Shown here piece after piece: positions 1-12,960 of a DNA stretch of 64,000 nucleotides. The notes beneath the pieces were generated by a model that was not told where the DNA came from, ran no database searches, and was given only the letters and a program-made list of their open reading frames with translations. Both the position numbers and the translations under genes were made by a program. The first letter of the stretch is position 1. Each line of letters opens with the position of its first letter. Location of the stretch: contig VZRS01001524.1 in the NCBI GenBank assembly GCA_013398055.1, positions 327,766 through 391,765 on the forward strand. Reading direction: 5' to 3'. Source of the stretch: Ifrita kowaldi. Taxonomy: Eukaryota > Chordata > Aves > Passeriformes > Cinclosomatidae.

Positions 1-470
1 TGCCATGCTGTGCACCAGCAAAAGTCTGCTCAACAAAAAACCTGCACCTAGACCAGCACTTCAAGAGCAGCACTCCTTGGGCTACGAGGAGAACACGAGA
101 AGCTCCTCTGCAGCATTTCTCCACGGGTTATTTGGCAGGGATGGCACTGCCTTGTATACAGGGAGCTGCATCTACACACCTGAAAGGGCTGTCAGTGCCC
201 AAGGCCAGAACTCCAGCCTCCAACAGATTCTTCATTTGGCACCCAGCTCCTGGAACCTCCAACTGGTCTTGGCAGCTCCCCAGATCCCACCTGGGAGGCG
301 GGAGGAAAGCCCAGGAGCAGCTCTGCAGGCTGCTGGGAGCACCCAGACACACACTTCTGCAGGACAGCAGTGCATGGGGCGAGCAAGGAGCTGACTCTCT
401 GCCACAACACGGGGGTCATGCAGGTCACTTTTGAGCTCAGTGTCCCACGTAAGATGCACTTCTGGCAAAA
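1..470. other. GC-rich block, no gene recognised
   Basis: The first ~460 bases are clearly richer in G and C than the AT-rich sequence that follows. Open frames of 100-133 codons occur on both strands, but none has recognisable domains and they overlap one another. That is what GC-rich non-coding sequence produces by chance. It could be a regulatory element or an old repeat cut by the window edge. I assign no function. Confidence 0.4.
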
Positions 471-3400
471 TGGCAACACATGAAAAATACTGAGCATCAT
501 TTGGGAAGTCAAAGATAAACTGGAATAATTTGCTGCTATTTCTCTAGATGAAAAGAAACCTAATGCTACCTGGTGATAGTATTTGGTTGCCAATTCAATT
601 TTTAAATGCTGCCATAAAGAAAAATGATCAAATAGAGCAAATAATGAGGTTTCTCATCAGTGTTATCTACAGAAGGCCATCATAATGTTCTGCAACATGT
701 CATGTCTGCAAATAGGCAATGAAGAAGCATCCTGAAACCCAAGTTACTGATGTACAATCATTTCACCACCAACAACAAACACAAGAGAAACCAGAAAAAG
801 AGCAACTACAGCACATACACTAATATATCAAATAAGAAAACACAAGGCATGACTTTGATCACTGCCCCATCAGCACAAACTTCTCATTCTTTAGTGACAT
901 TTTTATAAGGCACCAAGTTGGATAGAAATAGGAAACACAGGAAAGAACTGGAGAGAAAGCAATGCTGTTTAGAATCCCATTCTGACCTGAGCATCTAAGT
1001 ATGTTAAAATGCCAAGTTTCAATTCAACTTCGATGAAAGTCTTTTTGAAAAAGATGATTTAAAAGGCAGAGAGAACACATACACATTTCCATCTGTAGGA
1101 GTGATTTGATTCCTACTACAACCCACTGACCAATACATTTCCATGGTATAACTCAGAGCTGCCAGTATATGATTGAAAAGCCCTAAACTTCTATCCTGAT
1201 TCTGCCAGTTCATGAAGGGTGAATAACAAAGACTTAAATGAAAATTTGAAAGAGCTTTCTGAAGAGTGAGCTCACTTGCTTGAAGACATGCATTCACAAA
1301 CTTAAAAAGTAGGGCAAATAGCAAACAACATGAAAAGGTGACAAACTGACAGTCAGCTTCATGAATTTAGGATGAATGATACCCAAACTGTGAGCTTTGC
1401 AGCTCAATTAAAGTCAGAAGACAGACAAAACTGCTACTAATAACTCATTAAGAATAAACCTACTAAGCAGGCCATTTGTCAGTATTTTGCAAAACCTGAT
1501 CATCCTCACTTATGACAGGAGTCAGCTACAAAGCTGCTATTAAGTGACCATCTGACAGTACCAAACAGAAATAAACCAACAACAAAAAAAAAGGAAAGTG
1601 AGAAAATTAAGCTGTGGTGCAAAATCTGACGGATTTTGCTTCAGTGTGAGACCTGCTGTCACTAAAAAATATGTGAAACCTGCAAACTAGGAAAAGTAGA
1701 GCCAGTCCACAGTATAGGAAGACATTTCCTTTGAAATAAGAGAAGAAAGCTGTGCAAAGGGATAAGGAACCTGAACTATTTATCCAAGAAGTAAACACAA
1801 CTGCTAGTCAACTTGAGATTCAAAAGAAATTTCCAAGAGAATCATCTTTTCCTTTGGGGTATATCTGGGTGGCTATTTTTGTAAATGAGGTCACAAAAGG
1901 GCATATTAAAAGTATAACCAAAAAATCCCCATGTGGAAGAGAAAGAAGAAGACATGAGAGCTTTGGGTTTACTAAATATGTTTTCATGCCAATGCTTTAT
2001 ACTACAACAAGCTGCAAGGAAGGCTGGCAAAAGAGGGCACCGGAATCAAAACCATTGAAGAGTACGGGATCATTTTCAGTGAAATTTGCTGTTGTAAAGG
2101 CCACTAGTCCTAGTAAAAGTGAGTGTCTAAAATGCACAAAGACCCTGTTTCATTGAGAAATATATATATATATATGCAGATGCAATCAGGAATGAGTGCC
2201 GCTGGGAACATCAGAAAGAATCTTACTACTACTAGATTTTATTAGTTTTGAAAGAAGACTGGGAGAATGGAAGGGGAGAAAACACCTTTTGAAGCACATA
2301 AGAACAAGGAGAGGAGAAAGCATAAGGTTTTAATTTGGTTTCAACTGGGAGCCTCTGATGCTCATGAGAATTTTGATACACAAGGCTTAGCTAGAACCCA
2401 GTGAAAAGCACGGTGCTTTTGAAAGATTCCGAACTGCACTGACTGGAAGGACAGATCTCATTGCTATGCTAAGCTAGAGGACAACAAATGCTCCTTAATT
2501 CAGTGGTATTTAAAGCAATCTAAATTTGTTAGAGCCAGCAGCAGACAAAATACAAATCACTTGAGTGCACTATTGTTTTCCCTCTGCCTTTCACTAACAG
2601 AAATAGTTTTCTTTGTAAAACTGCTACTCATCTTCCTCAGAATTTCAGTCTTTGGATTTTTCAAAGCTATCCTTGAACTAAAAAGTCACCTTTAATACTA
2701 CAACAAGCTGGAAGAATTCACAGGTTACAAGCATGATGCTTAATCTTAAAAAACACCGTTCCCTAAGGATTTTCCAGTCCTTACTGACAGGCACTCCCAC
2801 ACCATAAAGCTCTGTGGCCTATGGATGACTTGTTACTAAGAAATCACATGCTGCACTGTTCTGCCACTAGCAGAAATGTATCCACCCCCACACCAGCCTA
2901 AGGCTCTCCAGAAAGGGCATGGGACTCTGCTTTAAAGTGCTTGAGGAACTATAAATGAAAATGAACAAGTGTACACCCAGGGATTAAGCTCAGTCTTCAG
3001 GACATCTGAGCACCTTTCTGCTCAGTCCGATTCTGTCCTTCTAGCCAAGTACCTATTGTGTATTGGTCTTCTTGAAATCAGCAGTCTCCTTAGCTTCAAC
3101 GTTTGCATACTTTTTTTCTCTTGGTAAATTTATTTTTGCTTACCTTTTCAAAGCTTCTCTGCCCAGTCCAACCTGCAGGTGGCCAGAGCCACAGATTCTG
3201 GGGTGTTTCTGTTTCCTATTAAAGGCTTCTCTAGTATAGGAATTTGCCACATTTCTTGCCGAATTGGATTTTTATTGTTTTATTTACCCCTTTTACTTCT
3301 GTTGCCTTAAGCCGTTTCCCCAACAGCCACCATCTGTTTCATTAACCAGCACCTACCTTTCCCATACAAGTTCTTCCCCTGCCTTAACTCTGTCCTTCTT

Positions 3401-6400
3401 CTTGTCTAAACTTTTCCTTTACTGCCTGAAGAATAACTTCCACTTCCTCTCCTCCTTATCAACATGGACTCTGGTAATTCCCTCCTCTTTCCATGCATGG
3501 TGCCAGAGGTTGCACAGCTCTCTACAACACTGCTAACAAACACTTCTCTGCCAAAGCAAGCCAAAAATCCTTCTTCTCTAAGTCACATCACAAGTCCCAA
3601 CAAAGTGAATGGGGATACTTGAGCGAAGCCAGCAGGATCTGTCCCTTTGTGTTGTTTTGCCATAGCAACGTGAACCCAAGTTTCTAGGCCATCCAAGGCA
3701 GCCTTCACAGCCAAAGCTTTTTCACTTTTTGTTTGCTTGTTTTACACATGGCAACCATTTCACTTATTTAACTGGTTTTTCTCCCACTTGTCCAGGTTGC
3801 TTCCCTATGCAAATGCAATGAATGCATGCATGCCATGTTAAGTAAAAAAGGCAATCATTTGTAATCAAGTACACCCAATCTCAAGTAAAAATAAAAAACC
3901 AGAATAGTTAACTATATGAGCAGTTCCATAAACTTAGGAATAGCACAGTTTTTGGAAGAGTTTATTTATAACCCTACTCCTATTAAATATGCATTTTTGA
4001 AGATAGATTTTTTTTATTAGCTGACATTTATCATGTCAATTCCGCATGATTTGCATACATACAGGTTGGAAAGCTGATTAATAGGGTTAGAATTAATGGT
4101 CATGTGGAACTGAAAATTTGTATGTATTTTTAAATGCCTATGTCCAAGGCATATACACAAAGTCCCACCATTCAGAACTCAAAATAGTAACTTATTCATA
4201 AACTATAAAGGGACAGATTTTGGTTTAGAAACAACAAAGTGGTTTCATTTTCACAGAATATATGAATAGTAATAAAACTAAAAATCCTGACATATCAAAA
4301 GCCCAGGGAAAAAGTAACTCTGATGTCCTGCAGTTCACATGCTGCTGTGCTTGTAATGGGACATTTCAACAAGTCACAGTTAAAGGCTATGGGAACTGGA
4401 AAAGTGCCAAAGGAAGATGTTTTATGCCATTTAGCAATTGTGCCCCTCTATTCCATGTGATTTTTGGTTTAGTATTTTGTTTATTTATTTTCTTATTAAT
4501 GTTTTACAGTGTAGCCTGCCAAATTACAGGAACAAAAATATACACAAATAAGTCCACTTAAAATGTGAAACCATTCCACCTATTTAGTAATAGAATAGTG
4601 AGGTGGATTTTGTTACCTGGTACATATTTGGAATGAAACCCCAGTTTGGATGAGGGTGTCTATTCTCAGTATCATTTTATAGCCAATTTTTCCTTCAGCT
4701 TCACAAATTTCTTCTTTTTTTAATCACCTGATTCTATTGCTGTGAATTTAGAGGACACTGGACACTGGAAGTTTCAGCTGAAGAATCACAGCACAATATA
4801 GCACAAAAGTAAGAGACAGTTTCCAGAAACAGGACAAAAATCATTCTGTTACATGTTCCCAGGACTTCCCTTCCCCCAAACATGGGGAGGCATATAGCTG
4901 AATCTTCCTAGGCTGAGGAGCAAGGTTTTGCTTACCAAGTGTAAACAAGAGAATAGTCTCTTACAGAATCAGGATGTAGGAGAGTTTCAATAGGTGGAAG
5001 GGAAGGAAGTGCATTCGGGCATCTTTAAAGTGGGAGGAGTACACAAGACTTCCACAAGGAGTAGCCTGGGACAGGCTGCTTTTTGACAGCAGCAGAAATT
5101 CCTAGAGGTTACTGAACCTCTGCAGGAGGAAGCACAGATGGCACTGCAAACAGAGTTTCACAGGACCAACACCCTACACATAATCTGAGTACCAAATCAG
5201 AATTTTTTTACTTTATCATAGAGCCCTGAGGCACTTCCTACATCAGGACATCTCTAAAGGGAGTGGAGAAAACAAGATGCTGGGATGCTGTACAGCTCTA
5301 ATACTAGTCATAACAGGGCAATCTGCAATCTAGCACCAGCTTCAGCCATGTATTTTCTCTGCAACTCCCAGGTACTCTGTTCTTTCATAGGGAAAAAAAA
5401 AAGTCATAACAGGACCTCACCTTGGCCACAGCAGCACCCCCTTAACACCTGCCTAGAAAGACAACAGTACTTTAGGCATTCTGCTTCCAGCTTCTAGTTA
5501 GAAAATGGACAAAAAAAGTCACTGATTTTACCAGGGAATACCAGCAGCACAATTCTATACCATCTTCTTGATACACATTCAGAAAGCAGAAGGAAGAAAA
5601 AAAGCAAAGATTACTAGAAACACACATACATAAAAACATGGCAACCCAAGAAATCTCAAATGTACATTTAAATAAAACTCAAACTCCCTATTAACCAGTA
5701 ATATCTCACCACAACTAACAGGAACCAGGTTCGTGTTTTTCAAATGGGACTTGCTGCTTCTGAAAAGTTTACCCTAAAACAAAAACAAAAGTACTAGAAA
5801 TAGGAATCTTCAGGAGGAGCAAGATCATCATAAATTGCATGAAAAAACAACTCTACAAACTTTTCTTCTCATAGTTAAATTTCTTTGGACTAATTACTTA
5901 CTTTTTTATTGTTTCTAATTGGAAACAGAATAGGTTTCCTGGCACTGTACTATCTTACTCTTCACAAATACAGCAGCAGCCAACAACTTCACACAAATTT
6001 AATTTATCTTAAGTTTTACTTGGCTGAGTTTCTAATTGCACACCTAAACTAAACAGATAACAGCTCTAATGTACCTATCAAGACAGATATAACCCCAGGG
6101 AAGGCATCTCTGTGGAACTGAAGCTACAGCAGGATGGAAAGTTACCAACAGTTCAGCAAGGCTTCTTCCACTCAGGGTAAAAGATTTCAGCAAATTGCTG
6201 TCAATGAATGCTTGGAGCTGTTATTTTTTTCAAGACTGAACTGCAAAACCTTAGGACTGCATCTAGAAATATTCTACCTAGAACCTTCCTACCAGGAAAA
6301 TAAACTAAGTCAGCGTCTGGTGGATTTAAAATCTTGAAATGACCTTTACATCTTTAGAAAATTAGTTTTGAAACCATGACCTATAAATACCTAAAACTGT

Positions 6401-9400
6401 CTGGGTTCATTGTGAGAAACCACAAAGAGTAATGATGAAAAGCAAGACTATAGCATTAAACATAAATCCACTGTATAAGGATGCAACCCTCTTTGGGAAG
6501 GGAAAAACAAGCAAACAAAAAAGGTAATTAGCAAGTAAGTGAACAGGATTGAAAATCAGTGCTTCCCATTACAGGGGAATTGGATGAGGTGATACAAACC
6601 AGCCCTTCTCACTGCCATGGGTCATAAGATACTACAAGATGTAAATTAACAGATTGAAATATTAATTACTAGGTATTTTAAAGTTAACTGCATGCATTAT
6701 CAAACCCACATTTTGTAAAAAAAGCCAAACAAAACAGAACAACAAAAGAAGCATGTCTTTTGGTCTCCAGAATAAGGCAAACTCTAATAGGCAGGTAGAT
6801 TAATAGATTATTTCTTCAGGTTGCTAAACAAGAATACAAGATAAACACACTTAACAAAAGTTAACTGTTAGCCTCTAAACTTTCAGCTGCACATCTTATA
6901 GGAAACTTCTCCCACACAAATAGGGAAGTCCTTAAAGTGACACACAGTTAAAAGAATGAGTCAAAAGGAGTTTCCCTTTGTGTAGGGGTAGCTACCCTTT
7001 CCCTGACTGTCTGTCAAATAACTGGTGTAATTCCATTTGTTGAGCAGAAAAACAAATTCAGGTTGGAGCAAAATTTTTTCATAAAAGTTTTTATTTACAA
7101 GGTCTTCATTGGGGACTTGTTTCAGTCAAGGTATGAATCACTAGGATGTTCCACTCAGAATGGAAATATACTGCCATAAAATCTTTACCATTCAGAATTT
7201 CCTTTAATCATTTTACATTAAACATATAAATGACAGCTGTAAAAATCTTTGGGCACAGGTATGGGAAGAGGGAAAACCTCAACAAATTCTTATAGTCATA
7301 TAAATAATCTGTGCTTCTTATCTGCCAGAAGGACATTGCTACACCTCATCACTGGAGTGAACCAAATCACCAGATCTACAAGTATTCAGAAACACCGGTC
7401 ATTTTAAATGCTGGAGGGAAGAACTAATCTATCACAGAACACAAGCTGTACATACTGGAGGAGTGACTTGGTTCATTAATGCAAGAGCTTTACCACAAGA
7501 AAAGCCCCATCTTTTCAAATACTGCCTCAGCTGCTCTGTGAAGTAAAACAGAATTTTGTTTCATTGTCAAAAACAACGTATCACACGTGTGATAAAATAC
7601 TACCATGGTTCTTAATCACACTGTGTCAAATGCAGCTACAGTGTAACAACTTACTTGTTAAATGTAAGACAAAAGAGGACATACCAGTCTTCAATCCACC
7701 TCCAGCTTCTTGGCAAAGAAATACATGAATTCAGCACATTTATACTGCACAGTAAGCTCACTGGATACTTCGGGATTTTTTTATTGTCCCTGACTCACAC
7801 CATATAACTCACTGATTTCCCACAGAAAATGTCTATGCTTACAAAGGAGAATCAGAGAATAAGTGAATTGCCATTATTCTTTAGAATCACTAACAACACC
7901 TTATGTATCACAGCCCCTATTGCCTTCTGTGCCGAAAAACAACCTCTACATAGTAGCTCTATAATTAACATGTTTCAGACCCAAGACCTCTAGAGAAGCT
8001 GTTCTCCTGCAATCTAAACAGGTCCCTTGCAAGGTCACTACTGAAATTATTTAAAAGAGAGGCCGTTTCCAGCTGACTCTCAAAACCCTACAACATCTTG
8101 CAACAGGAAAGAAAAAAAGAAAAAAATCTAAATTTGGCCAACTAGTGTACTGAAATTAGACAGACTATTAAAGAGAAGTGCTAAATATAATGCAATTAAA
8201 TTAGTTAATAATAAGCAGTTATAGATAATTTTAAAGCACTATTCACAAGATGAAGATGAAATAATTATTTTCACATTTTCCTCAAAAAACACTATTCATT
8301 TCAACATGCATACATCAGAAACTAGCATACTTTCTGAGACATAATTATTTGTAAGCAGTACAATTCAACAGTCATTACACTTAAAATGCAAGATAAGAAA
8401 TGTTCTCTGCTGAACTTGACTACTTAGATAATCAAGGTCATAAAGTAAGTTCTTCTTAAAAAAAAAATCTATTTTGTGACACTTGAAATAAAAAATATGG
8501 CATATAAACTGAAGCTTTAAAGTCCCTCTTTCAGTGATTTTCAGAGATGTGTAAATCTCTTTCATTTTGGCTACGACAGAGTTAATTGTTGCTGTAATAG
8601 CACAAGAAATGCTGCTCTATTGGATGACTGCCAGCACATAAAAATGCGAATCCACAGTTATGGATAAAGCAATTCCAATTGCACTACTTTTTGCTAGTAC
8701 ATTTTTATGGCAAAACATGCTTCTATTCATGAAGTGGCTAGAAACTAGCATACCACTTTTAATCACCACAAATATTACTGCTATAGAACTAATGCCTATT
8801 TATAATACACAAATATTTTGTGGAACTAGATCAAAAGCAATGTGATTGCAAAGATATTTGCAATCTGTATCCCAGAGAGTATTTTCTGAGATTCACATAA
8901 ATGGCCCAAGACTTGGTAATTCATGTCTTAAATGTTAACAGAATATTATTGGAGGTATCAAAGAAAAGAACTGTAAGACAAATTAGGCAAAGATTTACTG
9001 CTACTTTCAAATCACATTAAAACAGAAATTTCTCTTTGGCTTTACAAATTACACACCACAGCATCTCAGAGAACTACCCGGAGAGAAAACATGGGGATCC
9101 CATGAAAACAATGGAACGGGGAGATTGCCAATGGAATTGAACATACACCCTTCTGTACCTTCAGTAGGAGGCAACATCACGTAATGCTCTTAGAGAACAA
9201 TGCATGGCCATTGAAATATACATTTATATGCATTTTATACCTCACTATGCAGTCAGTGCCATTCTAGAACCAGAACTTGCGTATCTTGCTTTAAACCTGA
9301 CCTAGGACTGTTAGTTTCAGTTGAACTTTATTGTGTCTCTACTTTCTCTAACACCTAATGCTGGTGGAATATACAATTGTTATCACCCACCAGCAGCAAA

Positions 9401-10680
9401 TTGGCTGCTCTGTAGCAAATGCTCCTTGGCATGTTTTTATCCCACCATCAGTGAAAGGTGGCTTAACCCCAAGTAGAAGCAGCAAGATTCTCAGATTTAC
9501 TGTGGGTAAGAGCCTGTTCCCCAGCTCTGACTGGGGAATAGCTGACACACTGCAAATTCCCATTCCTCATTTCGCATTGAGCCATCTCTTTGTACATCCA
9601 TACCTTCAGTATTTGCCATTTGGCTGCACCAGACTTCACAGACCAGAAAGCAATATGGATTGGTGCAAGCCATTCACATAACCTTTCTTGGTAACAGTCT
9701 TTACATCCAATATTCCTGGTACAAAGGATTTCATCATTATGCCAATGTGAAACAAAAAGGAAAACCATTATTGATCTGTGCTGGGACTGCCAGTTGACCT
9801 CTACAGTAATAAGCTAGTAAGTACTTCTTAAAACCTAAGAGAATATCTAAAAATATTTTCTCTTATGGAAATCCTAAATACTAGAAATAGTTTCTTGTGA
9901 GAATACAACTGCTTTACAAGTCAACTTCAGCTCTCCAGATGTCTATATATCATAAATGTGATATAGTAAGATCTCCACTGTGAAAACATTTTGTCTAGTT
10001 TAATATCTGAAACTTTGCAGGATTACTCAAAATATCATTTCTTAGGTTTAATTCACTTCAAATATCTTCAAAGAGAAATCTCAGTCAAATAAACCTCTAA
10101 TGTTTTTGCAAGTCAGTAATGGCTAATATGACAAAAATTCCATTCAGACGAACAGGAGACATGCCTGCTAGAGGAAATTTATAAACAAGAATTTTAAAAT
10201 AATGCGTTTATTTCAATGTGAGTGGGTGTTCCAAGTAAACAGATATTCACCTTCTAAAGAAATAGTATCAAAAGTATAGGCCCAAAGTTTTAATATATTA
10301 AATGGTATGAAGAGAGACTTCATAGACAGAAAGTTTTGTATTCCCCCTGCTGGTTTAGCAATTGGCTTCAAAACAATGTTCCTGAGGTAGCCATCAAGAT
10401 GCTGGGGTATGAAAAGATGTTTTGCATGCCAGGAACAAAAATTGAAGTTTACTTTTTAAAAGAATTCACATCCTTGGTGGATATCATTTACACACTTTGA
10501 CTAGATGAGGCTCTGGACACACAAAATGTGCATCAAAATCAACAACGAAACAAGATCTCCCCAGGGACAGAAAGCATGTCAATAGAGAAAAATCTGAAGT
10601 GTCACTTTAAGATTAAAAAGGCTGGACTGGAGCAAACAATTGGGGGAAGCAAGTTTCAGAGTAAAGGACTCTTCACTGAA
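471..10680. other. AT-rich non-coding stretch (putative intron of a minus-strand gene)
   Basis: This is about 10 kb without any recognisable exon, RNA gene or intact transposon. Short simple repeats occur, such as an AT dinucleotide run near 2160-2175. Open frames are short, scattered on both strands and without family resemblance. If the CpG island at about 12 kb is the promoter of a minus-strand gene, this stretch is the beginning of its first intron. That reading rests on position and on the mammalian gene order TGFBR3-BRDT, not on any coding match here. Confidence 0.45.
7579..7594. promoter_or_regulatory. 16-bp perfect palindrome with E-box core and T-box-like half-sites
   Basis: The sequence tatcacacgtgtgata is its own reverse complement. 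Its centre is the E-box CACGTG (7584-7589). The arms form TCACAC and GTGTGA, which match the half-sites bound by T-box factors. The palindrome is seen directly. Any regulatory role is inference, since palindromes of this length can arise by chance in a window this size. Confidence 0.3.
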
Positions 10681-10734
10681 GGAAGCCAATGACCTGCCCC
10701 CCCTCCAACACACGTCCCTCCCTTCCTCCCCCAG

Positions 10735-10815
10735 CCGAGCACCAGCTGCAGCAGTTGGTGTTGGCCCAGGTCTGCATTCGAAGAGCAGCTCCTCCTCAGC
10801 TGGAACTCAAGCCCT
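10735..10815 (+). other. Exon-like segment with consensus splice signals, product unknown
   Basis: A long pyrimidine tract (about 10694-10732) ends in CCCCCAG at 10734, and CCT|GTAAGC follows at 10816. The 81 bases between are GC-rich, a multiple of three, and open in all three forward frames. I recognise none of the three possible translations. It would lie on the + strand, opposite to the proposed minus-strand neighbour. It may be a cassette exon of an unannotated transcript, a conserved regulatory element, or chance. Confidence 0.2.
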
Positions 10816-11873
10816 GTAAGCTTTCATGGGTTAAACTGGAGCTCTTCAAATGAATAAACATCTTCCATTAACATTTTACCAACAGTCTTGTTGGGAGTAC
10901 TTTGACAGGACACCTGTGCAGTCCTAATTAAAACCCAGCTACCAACTCATAGTGTGCCTGGAAATTCGTGGGAAGAAAGTATGGACTGTAAGGGAAATAA
11001 AGTAATCTTCATAAGTAGCAATAAACAAATAGATTTTGTCTTGGGAAGACATTTCATTTACACATGTAAAGTCTTTCACATGTGAGACTACAATAGTATC
11101 AGTCCTCTGGGTCACTGTGAGACAGACCTAATTGATGCCACAATTAATGAGCAGGCGGCTCTCTCACTTTGGGTTTTCTTCCCAGTGGGGGTCTAATATC
11201 AGTCTCTTTGACCTCACCAAACAAAAAGTAGATAAAAGCTTAGATTGGTATAAATACAGACCCAACCAGAAAAACTTTTTCTTAGAACAAAATCATGGCA
11301 CTTGATTGTCCAAGTGTCTCTCTAATAAGTTACAAACCCTATCAGAAAGTCTCTGTAAAAAAATGAACTGTGCTGATGATTATACATTTGAGAATACTAA
11401 ATTATAGCAAATCAATTTTAAAAGCTACAGCTTAATAGAACTGAGATAAGTAGATTTACATCTGGTTACATCCACAGCAAGTGGAAAAGGCGTAACTGCA
11501 CACGCACACTATGCCTGAAGTAAGTTCTCTTTTTTTTTTTGAAAGGGACAAGAAGTATCACCTCCCGTGCTGTTTGACACCAATGACAATGACTTTGGAA
11601 TTACAAGTGCACCTGAAACTGGGGAAAGCTCGTATTTTAAAAGTTACTTAATTTACATCTAACTTTGAAGGCACATTCTTGTTATTACTAGGAGAGATGT
11701 ACTCAGAAGCCTGCAGTGACTTGACTCCAGTGCATCCCCGGCAAAATACGCAACAGTAACTCTCACATGTCGACAACTCCTCAGTGAAAGAGCAGTGAAG
11801 GGACATTATAACTGGCCTTTATATTATTCTCACACTAAACTCACACTCTGCTCGTACATTGCTGAGTTCTCAC
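10816..11873. other. Non-coding, no gene recognised
   Basis: AT-rich sequence with an 11-base T run near 11530. It is probably the intron side of the minus-strand splice donor at 11873. Confidence 0.4.
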
Positions 11874-12181
11874 CTGACCTCATGAAGGGTACGAACACAC
11901 ATACACACGCACACGCACAGCAGTGCGAGCATCTGCAAAGGGTTTCGCTCGGTGCCCGTAACTCGCCCAGCATGTACCAACCAGCCGGACACCGGGACTA
12001 CGCTGGGACACCTGTAGCTCTCNCCCTCGCGCCCGCGTGCGGCCAGTGCGCGCCGCGGCCCTCCCCTGTCCTGCCCTGTCCCGTGCCGTCCCGCACCTGA
12101 GCCCCGCCCGCCCCGCCGGGAGCCGTGACGGGGGGGCCCGGGGTTGCACACAGCCCAGCTGTGCTGGCAGCCATCGGCTCC
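11874..12181 (-). other. Candidate non-coding first exon on the minus strand (TGFBR3 by position)
   Basis: Reading the minus strand, the CpG island ends in GAGGTCAG|GTGAGAAC, a near-consensus splice donor with the intron starting at 11873. Upstream of it the sequence is GC-rich up to the assembly gap, so the 5' end of this exon cannot be set. A purine-pyrimidine CA/CG repeat (11896-11921) lies within it. A minus-strand ATG occurs in this exon, but the short peptide it opens is made mostly by that repeat, so I treat the exon as untranslated. Mammals have TGFBR3, which encodes the TGF-beta co-receptor betaglycan, head to head with BRDT, so it is the leading candidate. No TGFBR3 coding sequence is present here to prove it. 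Confidence 0.3.
11896..11921. repeat. (CA)n/(CACG)n simple repeat
   Basis: A short run of alternating pyrimidine and purine (ACACAC, ATACAC, ACGCAC units) lies at the left edge of the CpG island. Such tracts can adopt Z-DNA and often vary in length. Confidence 0.7.
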
Positions 12182-12960
12182 NNNNNNNNNNNNNNNNNNN
12201 NNNNNNNNNNNNNNNNNNNNNNNNNNNNNNNNNNNNNNNNNNNNNNNNNNNNNNNNNNNNNNNNNNNNNNNNNNNNNNNNNNNNNNNNNNNNNNNNNNNN
12301 NNNNNNNNNNNNNNNNNNNNNNNNNNNNNNNNNNNNNNNNNNNNNNNNNNNNNNNNNNNNNNNNNNNNNNNNNNNNNNNNNNNNNNNNNNNNNNNNNNNN
12401 NNNNNNNNNNNNNNNNNNNNNNNNNNNNNNNNNNNNNNNNNNNNNNNNNNNNNNNNNNNNNNNNNNNNNNNNNNNNNNNNNNNNNNNNNNNNNNNNNNNN
12501 NNNNNNNNNNNNNNNNNNNNNNNNNNNNNNNNNNNNNNNNNNNNNNNNNNNNNNNNNNNNNNNNNNNNNNNNNNNNNNNNNNNNNNNNNNNNNNNNNNNN
12601 NNNNNNNNNNNNNAAACCCCCGCGCAGCCGGAGCGAGGGGCATAGCGGCAACAGACCCCGCTCACGGCAGCCGGGGCCGGCAACGGCTTTAAGTTACCGG
12701 CCTCGAAACCGCGTGAGGCCGCCGGGCACCGCGTCCGTAACGGAGCTTGGGCTGCGCTCGACACCGGGCCCAGTGTGAGCGGCGGTGTGACGGTGCAGGC
12801 CGTGCCCGGTGCACCGAGGTACGTCCCTGCAGCCCCCCGGGTGGGCCCAGCTCCCACCGGCGACTGGCGCAGAGCGAGGCCCCGGCCGCCCCCTCAGTGC
12901 AGCCACCCCAGCCAAGGGCAGCCAAAAGCCCACATAAGAACGAGTTTTGGCCAACACCAC
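11940..12960. promoter_or_regulatory. CpG island promoter, interrupted by an assembly gap
   Basis: From about 11940 to 12960 the base composition switches to very GC-rich with many CpG dinucleotides, for example 12030-12130 and 12615-12850. The sequence on both sides is AT-rich. This is the only strong CpG island in the window. A minus-strand donor borders it on the left (11873). A weaker plus-strand donor, CCGAG|GTACGT, lies at 12819, so transcription could go both ways. It is most simply the promoter of the minus-strand neighbour of BRDT. It lies 26 kb from the BRDT start codon and could in principle also start a long BRDT 5' leader. Confidence 0.75.
12182..12613. other. Assembly gap (432 N) inside the CpG island
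   Basis: There are 432 consecutive N bases, with a further single N at 12022. GC-rich bird promoters are often missing from assemblies. The transcription start and most of the first exon of the neighbouring gene probably fall in this hole. Confidence 0.99.

Noticed and set aside
1752..2156. 134-codon open frame on the + strand
   Set aside because: No recognisable domain, no splice or promoter context, and its composition is like the flanking AT-rich DNA.
11880..11935. Minus-strand ATG followed by a Cys/Val-rich, signal-peptide-like stretch
   Set aside because: The hydrophobic look is produced by the CA/CG simple repeat and does not match the betaglycan N-terminus.
11880..12857. Very long open frames across the CpG island
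   Set aside because: Their length comes from reading through 432 N bases, which cannot contain stop codons.
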